Positions 1 through 6,512 of a DNA stretch of 10,438 nt are shown piece by piece. Source of the DNA: Terrimonas_A sp040509495 (GTDB taxonomy: Bacteria; Bacteroidota; Bacteroidia; Chitinophagales; Chitinophagaceae); contig JBEVKW010000205.1 in assembly GCA_040509495.1 (NCBI GenBank), positions 1 to 10,438 on the forward strand, written 5' to 3'. Position 1 is the stretch's first letter; every line of letters starts with the position of its first letter. The translations under genes and the position numbers were made by a program. Under the pieces are notes generated by a model. It ran no database searches. It was not told the DNA's origin and was given only the letters and a program-made list of their open reading frames with translations.

Positions 1-221
1 TCGCAGCGGACCTTTTCATTTTCACAGGGAAAAAGATAGATGGTGGTCAGGCGGTAGCTGAAAAGGGTAAGGCTTGAACTGTCCTCCTGCGGGCCGCTCC
101 ATCGCATAGGTAAGGGTTTGGTTAATGGTTGACCTGATCTGAAATACTGTATCTGTTTAAAGAAGCTGCCAGGATCGAACAAGAACCGGTGACTGATGGT
201 CGAATGAAGAACATAGATCAT
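1..221 (-). CDS. Possible partial ORF running off the window edge, unknown
   Basis: A minus-strand frame beginning with ATG at 221-219 is open for at least 73 codons up to the window edge. Its product would begin MIYVLHSTISHRFLFDPG and is rich in aromatic residues, with no signal peptide or membrane segment in the visible part. I do not recognise it. The same frame continues upstream to the stop codon of the ferritin-like gene, interrupted by only one TGA at 236-234. It could therefore be a young or decaying gene, the start of a real gene whose remainder lies outside the window, or a chance open frame. Absence of a recognised family and the short visible length keep confidence low. Confidence 0.22.
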   Translation of the reverse strand, partial: MIYVLHSTISHRFLFDPGSFFKQIQYFRSGQPLTKPLPMRWSGPQEDSSSLTLFSYRLTTIYLFPCENEKVRC

Positions 222-401
222 TACACTGCTCTGTCAGACGCGCACTGCCACATTATCTATGCCGGCATGCCTCAGCCACCAGCACCGTTCAACTGACCAT
301 ATTGAATATTCATTTCCGGAATCGAATGAGCACGGTCGCTGCCTGGCAACTTCTTTTGAAGCCTGTTTTTCAAGGATACTGGATGAGAAAAATTGAAAAT
401 T
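1..401. other. Region without a confidently identified gene
   Basis: No recognisable protein or RNA gene was found here. On the plus strand all three frames meet stops quickly; the frame beginning at base 3 stops at 75-77 after 24 codons. On the minus strand one frame stays open from 233 to the window edge and, after a single TGA at 236-234, from 401 to 237; it is described separately. A plus-strand reading frame at 302-484 could encode 60 residues, but it runs antisense into the 3' end of the ferritin-like gene and resembles nothing I know. No clear stem-loop followed by a T-run was seen downstream of the ferritin-like gene, so its terminator is not located. Confidence 0.5.
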
Positions 402-1151
402 TCATACGGAACGGAGGGATTTTTTATGCCGGAAAATTGATTCAGCATTATCCCGCTGATTTATATAGGTATTGGTTTCAGTAAAAACGGCAAGGGTTCT
501 TTTAAAAAACTGTCTGAAATCGTATCCGCCACGATACAATACTTTCCGGTGATGCCACCAGACCACAACTGCTGTTCCCGTCATAAGTATCGCCTGTGAC
601 AGCGAAAAGAATAAACGGCCGGACTTTGAACGCTTTCTTTGAAATTGTCTCAGCGCATCACACTGGAACAGGATATGCTGGTCTTCATCTTTAAGGATCT
701 GCTTGCAGATGTCCTTCAGCAAACCCGAGGATGTGGCATTGAATAATGCCTGGTAATAAACTTTCGCAATGATCTCAGCCACGAGCAATACCCGGACGGT
801 GTTTTCAATGCCGGAAAGCTGCCTGAGCCAGCGGAATACATTATCTACCCAATGCCCGCGCAGCAATGGAATACCTTTTCTTTTCATGTAAGCGGCAAGC
901 ACCATTGCATGACGCTGCTCTTCAGGAATAAAAAGCCGGATACAATCGAGGTAATCCTGATCTCCGAACTGTTGCGCAAATGCATAGAGATGTTTTCCTT
1001 CTGAATGCTCACCGCGTTGGAACTGCTGAAGGGACGAAGCGATCACTGCTCTCTCTTCCGCTGTCAACTCATCTGGACGATCAAGATCTATATGAGCAAA
1101 ATGATTCCGGTTCTGCTCGTAATATTCTTTCCATCTTTTGAATATCATCAT
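402..1151 (-). CDS. Ferritin-like di-iron four-helix protein
   Basis: This 249-residue protein has the ligand pattern of a ferritin-like di-iron carboxylate fold: a glutamate-bearing first helix (E48/E51), an ExxH motif at E78-H81, a single glutamate at E126 in the third helix, and a second ExxH at E156-H159. This spacing matches four-helix-bundle di-iron proteins such as tRNA hydroxylase-like and rubrerythrin-like families, which use O2 or peroxide. The specific substrate cannot be read from sequence. A hydrophobic stretch at about 180-199, followed by basic residues, suggests a membrane-associating C-terminal helix, which ordinary soluble ferritin-like oxygenases do not need. The gene starts with ATG-ATG 15 bp after the creD stop, so it is likely cotranscribed with creD as the last gene of the cluster. 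Fold call is firm; function is not. Confidence 0.8.
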   Translation of the reverse strand: MMIFKRWKEYYEQNRNHFAHIDLDRPDELTAEERAVIASSLQQFQRGEHSEGKHLYAFAQQFGDQDYLDCIRLFIPEEQRHAMVLAAYMKRKGIPLLRGHWVDNVFRWLRQLSGIENTVRVLLVAEIIAKVYYQALFNATSSGLLKDICKQILKDEDQHILFQCDALRQFQRKRSKSGRLFFSLSQAILMTGTAVVVWWHHRKVLYRGGYDFRQFFKRTLAVFTETNTYINQRDNAESIFRHKKSLRSV

Positions 1152-1166
1152 CGTACGTTTTAAAAG

Positions 1167-2456
1167 TTACCATTGAATTTTCCGGCAGAAATGCATGATC
1201 ACCGCGAGAGTAGCAAACAATCCGATGCTGCCCAGCAATAATGAATAATCCTGCAACTGGAGAATGGTGAATACATAGCCGTACAATAACACAAGAAGGA
1301 TAGACAGCAGCCAACTTAATTTGCCGGACGACAACACGCCTTTCACGAACCATCCGATCAGGCCGACCGTAGCAATGGTTGCCACCACGTAAGCCATATT
1401 GAACCCGATATATTCAGAGAACGATAGTAATAAGGTATAGAACATCAGTAACGCGATACCTACCAATCCATACTGAATCGGGTGAACTGATTTCTTATTC
1501 ACCATTTCTATAATAAAAAATGCGGCGAACGTCAATACAATACAGAGAACAGCATATTTCACCGACCGCATTGTTTTCTGATAACCATTTACAGGAATGA
1601 ACAAAGCGGTTCCGAATGACGCGCCTTCGAGATCATAAGAAGTCTCCTTCCAGGCTTGTGGGAATGTTCGTGTATGCGAGAGGCTCTTCCAGGTTGCGGT
1701 AAACCCATCTTTGGTAACATTATGATCAGGCAACTGACCTCCGGTAAAACTTGGCTCGGGCCATGTTGAGTTTAGTTTAACAGTTGTTTCTCTTCCAACA
1801 GGAGTGAACAGCAATTCTTTCGATCCATTGAATTTGATCGTTGAAGAGAAAATAATACGGCCGTCGGGATTTACCGAAACAGGTGCAGTAAAAGCTTTTT
1901 TCATGACGGCATTGTCAACCGTAGCAGGGTTTAAGGTAACGATCGAGTCATTCCACTTCAATTGCATCTCCTCTTTCAGACCCTTTGCGTCCTGCAGATC
2001 CACACAAACATGCGCTTCATTCCATAATACTCTTGCCGGATCGATCCGGATCTCTTTCAAAGGAATAGAATTGAACTGACCGGAAATATTGAGCGCAGAA
2101 GAATAAAGCATCACCTGGTAAATACCCCGGTGTCTTTCTTCGGGCCGGAGATCTCCTTCCACCATTAGTTTATCTGGCAGGATATACGCCTGCTTACGAA
2201 GATTTACAACGTCACCTGAGCTGTTGGTGACCGGTTCCTCGTAAGGCAATACCAGTACAGGCCCCGTAACATTCTGTGTTCCGGCCCATTTGCTGCTCAC
2301 CTCATCAAACGCTTCTTTCTGCCGTTCTTCTCTTTCTTTTACCAGCTTCTCTACAAACATTGCCGGTATCAATAATAACAGTATCAGGCCTCCGATCATG
2401 AGGGCCTTGAAGAAGATCTTACTTTTTTGTACAGCTTGTTGCACCATTGATTCCAT
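1167..2456 (-). CDS. creD: CreD family inner membrane protein
   Basis: This 429-residue protein matches the CreD family, inner membrane proteins linked in Enterobacteria to the CreBC two-component response and envelope integrity; the biochemical activity is unknown. An N-terminal membrane helix lies at about 18-36, followed by the family segment around ERQKEAFDEVSSKWAGTQ (45-61) and GPVLVLPY (65-72). A large predicted periplasmic domain follows, including WPEPSFTGG (232-240). The C-terminal part has about five to six membrane helices from about 298 on, with the hallmark HPIQYGLVG (325-333), LSFSEYIGF (344-352) and a final DYSLLLGSIGLF. Length is normal for the family. It starts 25 bp after the DUF1361 gene. 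No creB or creC is seen here; in Bacteroidota, as I recall, creD commonly sits near a small winged-helix regulator, and one is present upstream in this cluster. Confidence 0.93.
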   Translation of the reverse strand: MESMVQQAVQKSKIFFKALMIGGLILLLLIPAMFVEKLVKEREERQKEAFDEVSSKWAGTQNVTGPVLVLPYEEPVTNSSGDVVNLRKQAYILPDKLMVEGDLRPEERHRGIYQVMLYSSALNISGQFNSIPLKEIRIDPARVLWNEAHVCVDLQDAKGLKEEMQLKWNDSIVTLNPATVDNAVMKKAFTAPVSVNPDGRIIFSSTIKFNGSKELLFTPVGRETTVKLNSTWPEPSFTGGQLPDHNVTKDGFTATWKSLSHTRTFPQAWKETSYDLEGASFGTALFIPVNGYQKTMRSVKYAVLCIVLTFAAFFIIEMVNKKSVHPIQYGLVGIALLMFYTLLLSFSEYIGFNMAYVVATIATVGLIGWFVKGVLSSGKLSWLLSILLVLLYGYVFTILQLQDYSLLLGSIGLFATLAVIMHFCRKIQW

Positions 2457-2481
2457 ATAATATCGGGTTTGAAGTTTTATA

Positions 2482-3156
2482 TTAAAACTGACGGGCTGCT
2501 TTTTTCAGTGTCAGGTAAAGCACGGTCATAAACATCGAGTAGACGAAGATCATACCCCAGTCCATCCTGTATTTTAACGGATGAATGATGATATCAAAGA
2601 GATCACTGAACAGTGAAAAGGGTTTGGAGATCACATCCCAGGAATTGAACCGCAAGTATCTGCCTATATAAATACCAAACGCATTCAACCACATTACCAA
2701 AAAAACGAACAGCAATGAAAATGATCTGCCGGTGATCGCGTGAAGGATGGTTTCAATTCGACGGACAGATAACAGGCCCAACAATAATCCATTCCATGCA
2801 AAAGAGAAGATCAGCGCGAGGTCAAACCATCCTGGCACATCGCCAAACTCATGCAGGTGAAAAAGGTCCGTCACGATATAAAAGGCATTGGGAATAAACA
2901 ACAGCCAGCCGATCAGAACAAGAGCAAGCAATGCCTTGCTTTCCATCACCCTTATGCGTACACTAAGCCATTCACTGATCGCATAGGGAATGAAGGCGAG
3001 AAAAAGGTTCCAGATCAGGAAAAGAAACGTATGCTCCCCGGTAACGATCACCCGTGCCGACAACAGCAGGCAACTGAATGCAACAGAGATCAGCAGCCAT
3101 TGAGCTAAGGACAAAGAATGATTCTCTATTTTCTTCAGGAAAGATCTATACTGCAT
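2482..3156 (-). CDS. DUF1361 domain membrane protein
   Basis: A 224-residue polytopic membrane protein with about six to seven predicted helices. It carries the conserved blocks I associate with DUF1361: WNLFLAFIP (49-57), WLLFIPNAFYIVTDLFHL (84-101), GWFDL (109-113) and GIYIGRYLRFNSWD (161-174). The family is widespread in bacteria and has no assigned activity; the polar and aromatic residues conserved at the ends of helices suggest a transport or lipid-related role, but that is inference. The start overlaps the 3' end of the dgkA gene by 11 bp, which indicates translational coupling, and creD follows after 25 bp. Confidence 0.9.
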   Translation of the reverse strand: MQYRSFLKKIENHSLSLAQWLLISVAFSCLLLSARVIVTGEHTFLFLIWNLFLAFIPYAISEWLSVRIRVMESKALLALVLIGWLLFIPNAFYIVTDLFHLHEFGDVPGWFDLALIFSFAWNGLLLGLLSVRRIETILHAITGRSFSLLFVFLVMWLNAFGIYIGRYLRFNSWDVISKPFSLFSDLFDIIIHPLKYRMDWGMIFVYSMFMTVLYLTLKKAARQF

Positions 3157-3526
3157 GATGAATGATTTTTGGAATGAAAATGATTAGACCCGTGATCAAT
3201 GCGGTTATTGACAACACCAGTACAGCACCGGCCGAGAGATCTTTTATCAAACCAGCCTTAGGATGAAACCCTGGTGAAACAAGATCGACCAGGTGTTCGA
3301 TGGCTGTATTCATGATCTCAGCAGCCCATACAAGACCAGTAACAACCACCAATGCGATCAATTCTGCTCCTGTAATGCGAAACCAGATGATCCCGGCAAT
3401 GACAACAGCCGTGGCCACCAGATGTATTTTAGCATTTGCTTCTTCGTGAAAGAAACGGCTGATTCCTTTCGCTGCAAAACTGACGCTGGAGATGCGGGAT
3501 CTAAGTGTTAATGATGTTTGTTTCAT
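3146..3526 (-). CDS. dgkA: Diacylglycerol/undecaprenol kinase family protein
   Basis: A 126-residue integral membrane kinase of the DgkA family, which phosphorylates diacylglycerol or undecaprenol with ATP at the cytoplasmic membrane. It has the expected N-terminal amphipathic helix, then EEANAKIH (28-35; E29, N31, H35), the catalytic and metal-binding helix with E70, N73, E77 and D81, the HPKA turn (88-91), K95-D96, and AGAVL (99-103), with three membrane segments. The VDLVSP..HP and KD..AGAVL pattern is closer to the undecaprenol kinase branch of Gram-positives than to E. coli DgkA, so undecaprenol is a likely substrate; that choice is inferred. Its ATG overlaps the stop of the preceding small membrane gene as ATGA, and it overlaps the next gene by 11 bp, so all three are probably translated in a coupled manner. 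Confidence 0.92.
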   Translation of the reverse strand: MKQTSLTLRSRISSVSFAAKGISRFFHEEANAKIHLVATAVVIAGIIWFRITGAELIALVVVTGLVWAAEIMNTAIEHLVDLVSPGFHPKAGLIKDLSAGAVLVLSITALITGLIIFIPKIIHHAV

Positions 3527-3948
3527 GCTATCTCCTCTCTTTCATTTCGCGATGCGAGTATTATAAATGCCTTATAGCGGAAAAGAACAGCAAGGAATGC
3601 AGCTGCTATCCCGGGAGCACAAAAAATCAGGCTGCTTAAACCTTCTATATGAAAGACCGGTAAGCAGATAATTCCTTCCACCAGCACAATCGTTGGACAT
3701 ACGATAAGCCATACCAGAAAACGCGTGTTAAGCGGAAGATGCGCATCCGCTACCAGATCCAGGCAGAAATATCCGGCGGCAAACGCGGGGATCGAAAATA
3801 CCAGTCCTGCGAGGCACGAGAGTACCAAAGGCAGTAATACATAGTTCAGCGGCAGTCGGACCACTGCATAACACACCAGCAGTATACATTGTACAAGATT
3901 TGCCACCAGCCACGTATTGGCTATATGATCAACGGAAGAAGTTTTCAT
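3523..3948 (-). CDS. Small membrane protein, third of three tandem paralogs
   Basis: I do not recognise this family. I chose the ATG at 3948, giving 141 residues, over the longer start at 4026 because the longer form would overlap the preceding gene by 47 bp, adds a non-hydrophobic 26-residue leader, and breaks the alignment with its two upstream neighbours, which also begin with MK followed by a TW motif. About four membrane helices are predicted. Features shared with the neighbours are NTWLVANL (11-18), FSIPA (51-55), LPLNTRFLVWL (71-81), a proline-starting last helix (APGIAAAF, 111-118) and the end motif FRYKAFIILA (123-132). It lacks the HP after the N-terminal TW block found in the others. 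It overlaps dgkA by ATGA. Confidence 0.78.
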   Translation of the reverse strand: MKTSSVDHIANTWLVANLVQCILLVCYAVVRLPLNYVLLPLVLSCLAGLVFSIPAFAAGYFCLDLVADAHLPLNTRFLVWLIVCPTIVLVEGIICLPVFHIEGLSSLIFCAPGIAAAFLAVLFRYKAFIILASRNEREEIA

Positions 3949-3979
3949 ACTACTGCTTGTTTTTTGGGGATGAAAAATC

Positions 3980-4447
3980 TTATCTCCCGTAATAAAATTG
4001 ACCGTATGACGGAACGCTTTTATCATTCACCGATCGAACCAGCTTCGCGAATTGTTTGTATCGCATCAGTACAGACGCAATACCCGCCATCATTCCCGGA
4101 ACAAAAATCCCAATCACTGTGGGATCGAAAAAACCCACAACAAACTTCATTACAAATGCGCCGGCGGCTGCAGCTGAAAGCGGCACAACGATGAGCCAGG
4201 TTATGAATGCCACACGGGCCGGCAGCTCAGATCGCACAAGTATCACTAAAGAGAACATGGAAATAAATGCCGCCGGAACAGAGACCAATACCCCAAAGCC
4301 ACTGAACGCAAAAACAGAAGCCGGCGTCCAGGAAAAGAAAAGCTGATTAGACTGAACCAGTCTGCAATCGATAAAAAACATAAGCGGGTGCAGGAGATGC
4401 GAAAGCAACCAGGTGTACAAAAGGTGTTTATACAAATTCGTTTTCAT
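3980..4447 (-). CDS. Small membrane protein, second of three tandem paralogs
   Basis: A 155-residue predicted four-helix membrane protein of unknown function. It aligns with both flanking genes: YTWLLSHLLHP (11-21), VSVPAAF (55-61), LPARVAFITWL (75-85), FVPGMMAGIASV (115-126) and MRYKQFAKLV (128-137). It is slightly longer than its paralogs because of a polar C-terminal tail after about residue 138 that contains SVPSYGQFYYGR. The start lies 26 bp after the first paralog and the stop lies 31 bp before the third, with no visible promoter between them, so the three are likely one transcript. The copies are strongly diverged, suggesting an old duplication. Confidence 0.8.
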   Translation of the reverse strand: MKTNLYKHLLYTWLLSHLLHPLMFFIDCRLVQSNQLFFSWTPASVFAFSGFGVLVSVPAAFISMFSLVILVRSELPARVAFITWLIVVPLSAAAAGAFVMKFVVGFFDPTVIGIFVPGMMAGIASVLMRYKQFAKLVRSVNDKSVPSYGQFYYGR

Positions 4448-4473
4448 TATTCAGCAATTCTTTGATCGGATGT

Positions 4474-4908
4474 TTAATTAAGTTCAAATTCCACAGTTCT
4501 GTCATACTCCGCCGCCAGTTTGATAAATGACTTGAAGCGGACACAGATAGAAACAAAAGTTGCAACAAGCGCAGGCACAGCAATGATGACCTCTTCGGCC
4601 CCCATTCTAAAAACCAAAACAAGAGCAACACCAGCATTGATCACCACTATTGCACAACCAGATGCTAACCAGATAAAAAAACGATTTAGCAATGAACATG
4701 GAAGCCTTAAAATTTTTGGCAACACAAACCATGAAACAAAAAGGGTGGGAATAGCAAGGAGCATTGCAACACATGATATAAAAAGAAGAATACAGACATC
4801 CTCCGTCTCCATTGAATTTGCCGTTCCTCCAGCAATAAACATCGCGACCATAGCAAATGGATGCAGTCCATGCGCAAGTACCCAGGTGTTAAATACATGA
4901 ATCTTCAT
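4474..4908 (-). CDS. Small membrane protein, first of three tandem paralogs
   Basis: A 144-residue predicted four-helix membrane protein of no family known to me. The shared skeleton with the next two genes is NTWVLAHGLHP (7-17), LAIPTLF (51-57), LPCSLLNRFFIWL (69-81), AVPALVATF (110-118) and VRFKSFIKLA (123-132), ending in an acidic tail. Its start codon overlaps the stop of the 163-residue membrane gene as ATGA, so translation of the two is probably coupled. Base composition is slightly more AT-rich than that of the other two copies. The conserved histidine-proline near the first helix and the arginine at the end of the last helix are the best candidates for functional residues, by inference only. 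Confidence 0.82.
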   Translation of the reverse strand: MKIHVFNTWVLAHGLHPFAMVAMFIAGGTANSMETEDVCILLFISCVAMLLAIPTLFVSWFVLPKILRLPCSLLNRFFIWLASGCAIVVINAGVALVLVFRMGAEEVIIAVPALVATFVSICVRFKSFIKLAAEYDRTVEFELN

Positions 4909-5396
4909 ATTGTGACTATTTTTTGATCAGCAATTTGTTTTTCCATTGCCAGCACTTTCTTGTAGCAAATGGTCAGTGGTATCAAACCAATCACACCAAA
5001 CATCGAATCGATCAACCTCCATCCTATCGGAATGCCGCGATAGTAGCCCGTGATCATCGCAAAAGGCACCACGCACCAGCAGGCGATCATGCCAAACTCA
5101 AGTATCCATTTATTACGAACAGGATCCCTGTACACCCCAATGAAAAGCAATGCCAGCATAAAATGAGCAAAGGCCAGCCAGTCGTACCCATAAGCCAGGA
5201 AAGGAGCCTGCTCATTTGTTTCCGCAAGCGCTGCATATACCTTATGCAACCAGAACCCGATAGCCGTCCCATCCCCGATCCATCCGGTAAGCCAGGCAAG
5301 CTCAGTCTCTGCAGGCATCGCAGTCAGGCCACTAAAAAAAAGCGACACCATAAAGAAGACCGTCCACCTGCGAATGATTTTTATTTCCTTTTCCAT
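4905..5396 (-). CDS. Conserved polytopic membrane protein, unknown function
   Basis: A 163-residue predicted four-helix membrane protein. Conserved-looking blocks are GYDWLAFAHF (70-79), IGVYRDPVRNKW (86-97), FGMIACWCVVPFA (101-113) and RGIPIGWRLIDSMFGV (120-135). I recall close relatives, annotated only as hypothetical, in Bacteroidota and Planctomycetes. I chose ATG at 5396 rather than the in-frame GTG at 5408 because that GTG lies at the edge of the conserved palindromic element (5407-5423), so the element is more likely untranslated leader or promoter. It starts 43 bp after the winged-helix regulator and ends in an ATGA overlap with the first small paralog. The element just upstream suggests direct control by that regulator. 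Confidence 0.85.
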   Translation of the reverse strand: MEKEIKIIRRWTVFFMVSLFFSGLTAMPAETELAWLTGWIGDGTAIGFWLHKVYAALAETNEQAPFLAYGYDWLAFAHFMLALLFIGVYRDPVRNKWILEFGMIACWCVVPFAMITGYYRGIPIGWRLIDSMFGVIGLIPLTICYKKVLAMEKQIADQKIVTI

Positions 5397-5400
5397 TTTA

Positions 5401-5424
5401 AAAAGCACTTTGAATTACAAAGTA
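5401..5424 (-). promoter_or_regulatory. Palindromic putative operator, copy A
   Basis: On the minus strand this reads TACTTTGTAATTCAAAGT followed by GCTTTT. It contains the perfect 6-bp arms ACTTTG and CAAAGT separated by 5 bp (core 5407-5423), and lies 10 bp upstream of the ATG at 5396. It differs from the copy at 6515-6538 at only one base over 24. The arrangement fits a dimeric winged-helix operator overlapping the promoter; the ACTTTG arm also resembles the TTTG end of the Bacteroidota -7 element (TAnnTTTG). An alternative is a small hairpin in the mRNA leader. Confidence 0.65.
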
Positions 5425-5439
5425 TAAGGGCAAAAAAAA

Positions 5440-5739
5440 TTACTTGAATCCTTTGATCATGTTTTCGAGAGCCGTGATATGATCACTGAAAGCTTTTTCA
5501 CCCATTTTCGTTACAGAATATGTTGTATTTGTTTTACGTCCAATAAATCCTTTATGCACTTTGATATACCCGTTCTCTTCCAGGCTCACGAGGTGCGTGG
5601 CGAGGTTACCATCCGTTACTTCCAGCATTTGCTTCAGATCGTTAAAGCTTACTTCTTCGTTTACCACAAGCACGCTCATCACTCCAAGCCGGATACGGTT
5701 GTCAAAAATTTTATTTAACCCTGTTATCGGATTCTTCAT
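5440..5739 (-). CDS. Winged-helix transcriptional regulator (HTH_34-like)
   Basis: A 99-residue stand-alone winged-helix DNA-binding protein. The helix-turn-helix spans about 30-59: SFNDLKQMLEVTDGNLATHL with recognition helix around 43-54, followed by the wing KVHKGFIGRKTNTTYSVT (60-77) and a C-terminal dimerisation helix to 99. This matches the ArsR/MarR-like HTH_34 group. No ligand or metal-binding motif is evident and there is no sensor domain. From memory, similar regulators often sit beside creD-type and membrane genes in Bacteroidota. It lies 32-43 bp upstream of the 163-residue membrane gene and 125 bp downstream of the 215-residue membrane gene; both have the same palindrome at their starts. 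The region upstream of its own start has only a half-site (CAAAGT, 5764-5769 plus strand), so autoregulation is possible but weaker. Confidence 0.9.
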   Translation of the reverse strand: MKNPITGLNKIFDNRIRLGVMSVLVVNEEVSFNDLKQMLEVTDGNLATHLVSLEENGYIKVHKGFIGRKTNTTYSVTKMGEKAFSDHITALENMIKGFK

Positions 5740-5763
5740 AACCAGTTTAACTCAACATATTAA

Positions 5764-5769
5764 CAAAGT
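5764..5769 (-). promoter_or_regulatory. Half-operator upstream of the regulator
   Basis: The minus strand carries ACACTTTG, matching one arm (ACTTTG) of the two full palindromes, about 24 bp upstream of the regulator ATG. The partner arm is absent: the bases at the expected position read ATGTTG instead of CAAAGT. It may be a degenerate autoregulatory site or a promoter element; a six-base match can also arise by chance. Confidence 0.25.
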
Positions 5770-5810
5770 GTCTTCGTTATTGAACCGATTCGCCCTGGCC
5801 TTATTGCCCA

Positions 5811-5831
5811 CAGCATATCATGATCATGCTG
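5811..5831. repeat. Inverted repeat between membrane gene and regulator
   Basis: CAGCAT at 5811-5816 pairs with ATGCTG at 5826-5831 around a 9-bp loop whose core ATCATGAT is itself palindromic. It sits 34-54 bp upstream of 5865 on the plus map, that is, in the transcribed leader between the stop of the 215-residue gene and the regulator. There is no T-run after it, so it is not a convincing intrinsic terminator. It could be an mRNA processing hairpin or a regulatory site. Confidence 0.35.
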
Positions 5832-5864
5832 CAAGGATACGGGCCACCGGCCATCGTTTCATAT

Positions 5865-6512
5865 TTATGCTTTCGCCCTTTCATACTTCCACCACATGAT
5901 CACTCCATAAATTATATGCAATACCCCAAACCCCAATGCCCAGAAATACAGGCTACGCTGGGTAAACCAAACATTCACCAACCCCAGCGCAATTTCGCAA
6001 TATCCGAGATAACGTATATCGGCAACGGTGTATTTTCCTGCATTTACCAGGCCTAATCCATAAAAAACAAGGCAGGCAGGCGCCACAAAATGCCATTCAT
6101 TATGATGTAACATTCCCAGGGTAAAAACTGCTCCGGTGATGAGCGGAACAGCCATACTCAAGAATACTTTGCGGGATGCATGATTTCCCAGGGTTTCACC
6201 ATGGCCTTTCGCCTTTCTCCAGGTAAAGAAGAATGCACTCAGCAAGGCCGCTGCAAATGTACCTGCAGCAGTCAGCAACAAACGGACCCGTAACAAACTG
6301 AAAGACTCATCAGAATACTCCCAGCTGGAAATATCGTCGCCATAATATCCACCCATGAAATAATGCGCCAGCCACGCACCTGCCATTGCACAAATGCCGG
6401 CTGCCACACAGCTTAAACCACTTAGAGAGGTAAACCTGCTGGAGCGTTCCATCATTTTACGGATATCCCGCACCTCCTGTAAACTATCCAATGGCTGGTT
6501 TTCTGAGCTCAT
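5865..6512 (-). CDS. Polytopic membrane protein beside regulator, unknown function
   Basis: A 215-residue predicted membrane protein. A soluble N-terminal segment (1-26) contains a charged helix (LQEVRDIRKMMERSSRF), then about six membrane helices at roughly 29-53, 73-97, 115-133, 141-156, 166-183 and 186-206. Conserved-looking positions include YGLGLVNAGKYTVADIRYLG (151-170) and FWALGFGVLHIIYG (190-203). I recall similar proteins in Bacteroidota, uncharacterised, beside winged-helix regulators. I chose ATG at 6512 because the open frame upstream runs antisense into glpK, and because this start lies 8 bp after a full copy of the palindromic element. The N-terminal charged helix and membrane bundle could sense or transmit a signal to the regulator; this is inference. 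Confidence 0.85.
   Translation of the reverse strand: MSSENQPLDSLQEVRDIRKMMERSSRFTSLSGLSCVAAGICAMAGAWLAHYFMGGYYGDDISSWEYSDESFSLLRVRLLLTAAGTFAAALLSAFFFTWRKAKGHGETLGNHASRKVFLSMAVPLITGAVFTLGMLHHNEWHFVAPACLVFYGLGLVNAGKYTVADIRYLGYCEIALGLVNVWFTQRSLYFWALGFGVLHIIYGVIMWWKYERAKA

Noticed and set aside
302..484. Plus-strand 60-residue reading frame
   Set aside because: Antisense to the 3' end of the ferritin-like gene, no recognisable domain, and the upstream region shows no support for a plus-strand gene.
1804..2079. Plus-strand reading frame opposite creD
   Set aside because: The minus strand encodes a clear CreD over the same bases, so this is a shadow frame.
3949..4026. Longer start for the third small paralog
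   Set aside because: It would overlap the preceding gene by 47 bp, and its added residues have no counterpart in the two paralogs, which begin at the equivalent of the ATG at 3948.
5397..5408. GTG start at 5408 for the 163-residue membrane protein
   Set aside because: It falls at the edge of the conserved palindromic element; ATG at 5396 keeps the element outside the coding region, as at the second copy.
5811..5831. Intrinsic terminator
   Set aside because: The hairpin is AT-rich in its core and lacks a T-run on the transcribed strand; reported only as an inverted repeat.
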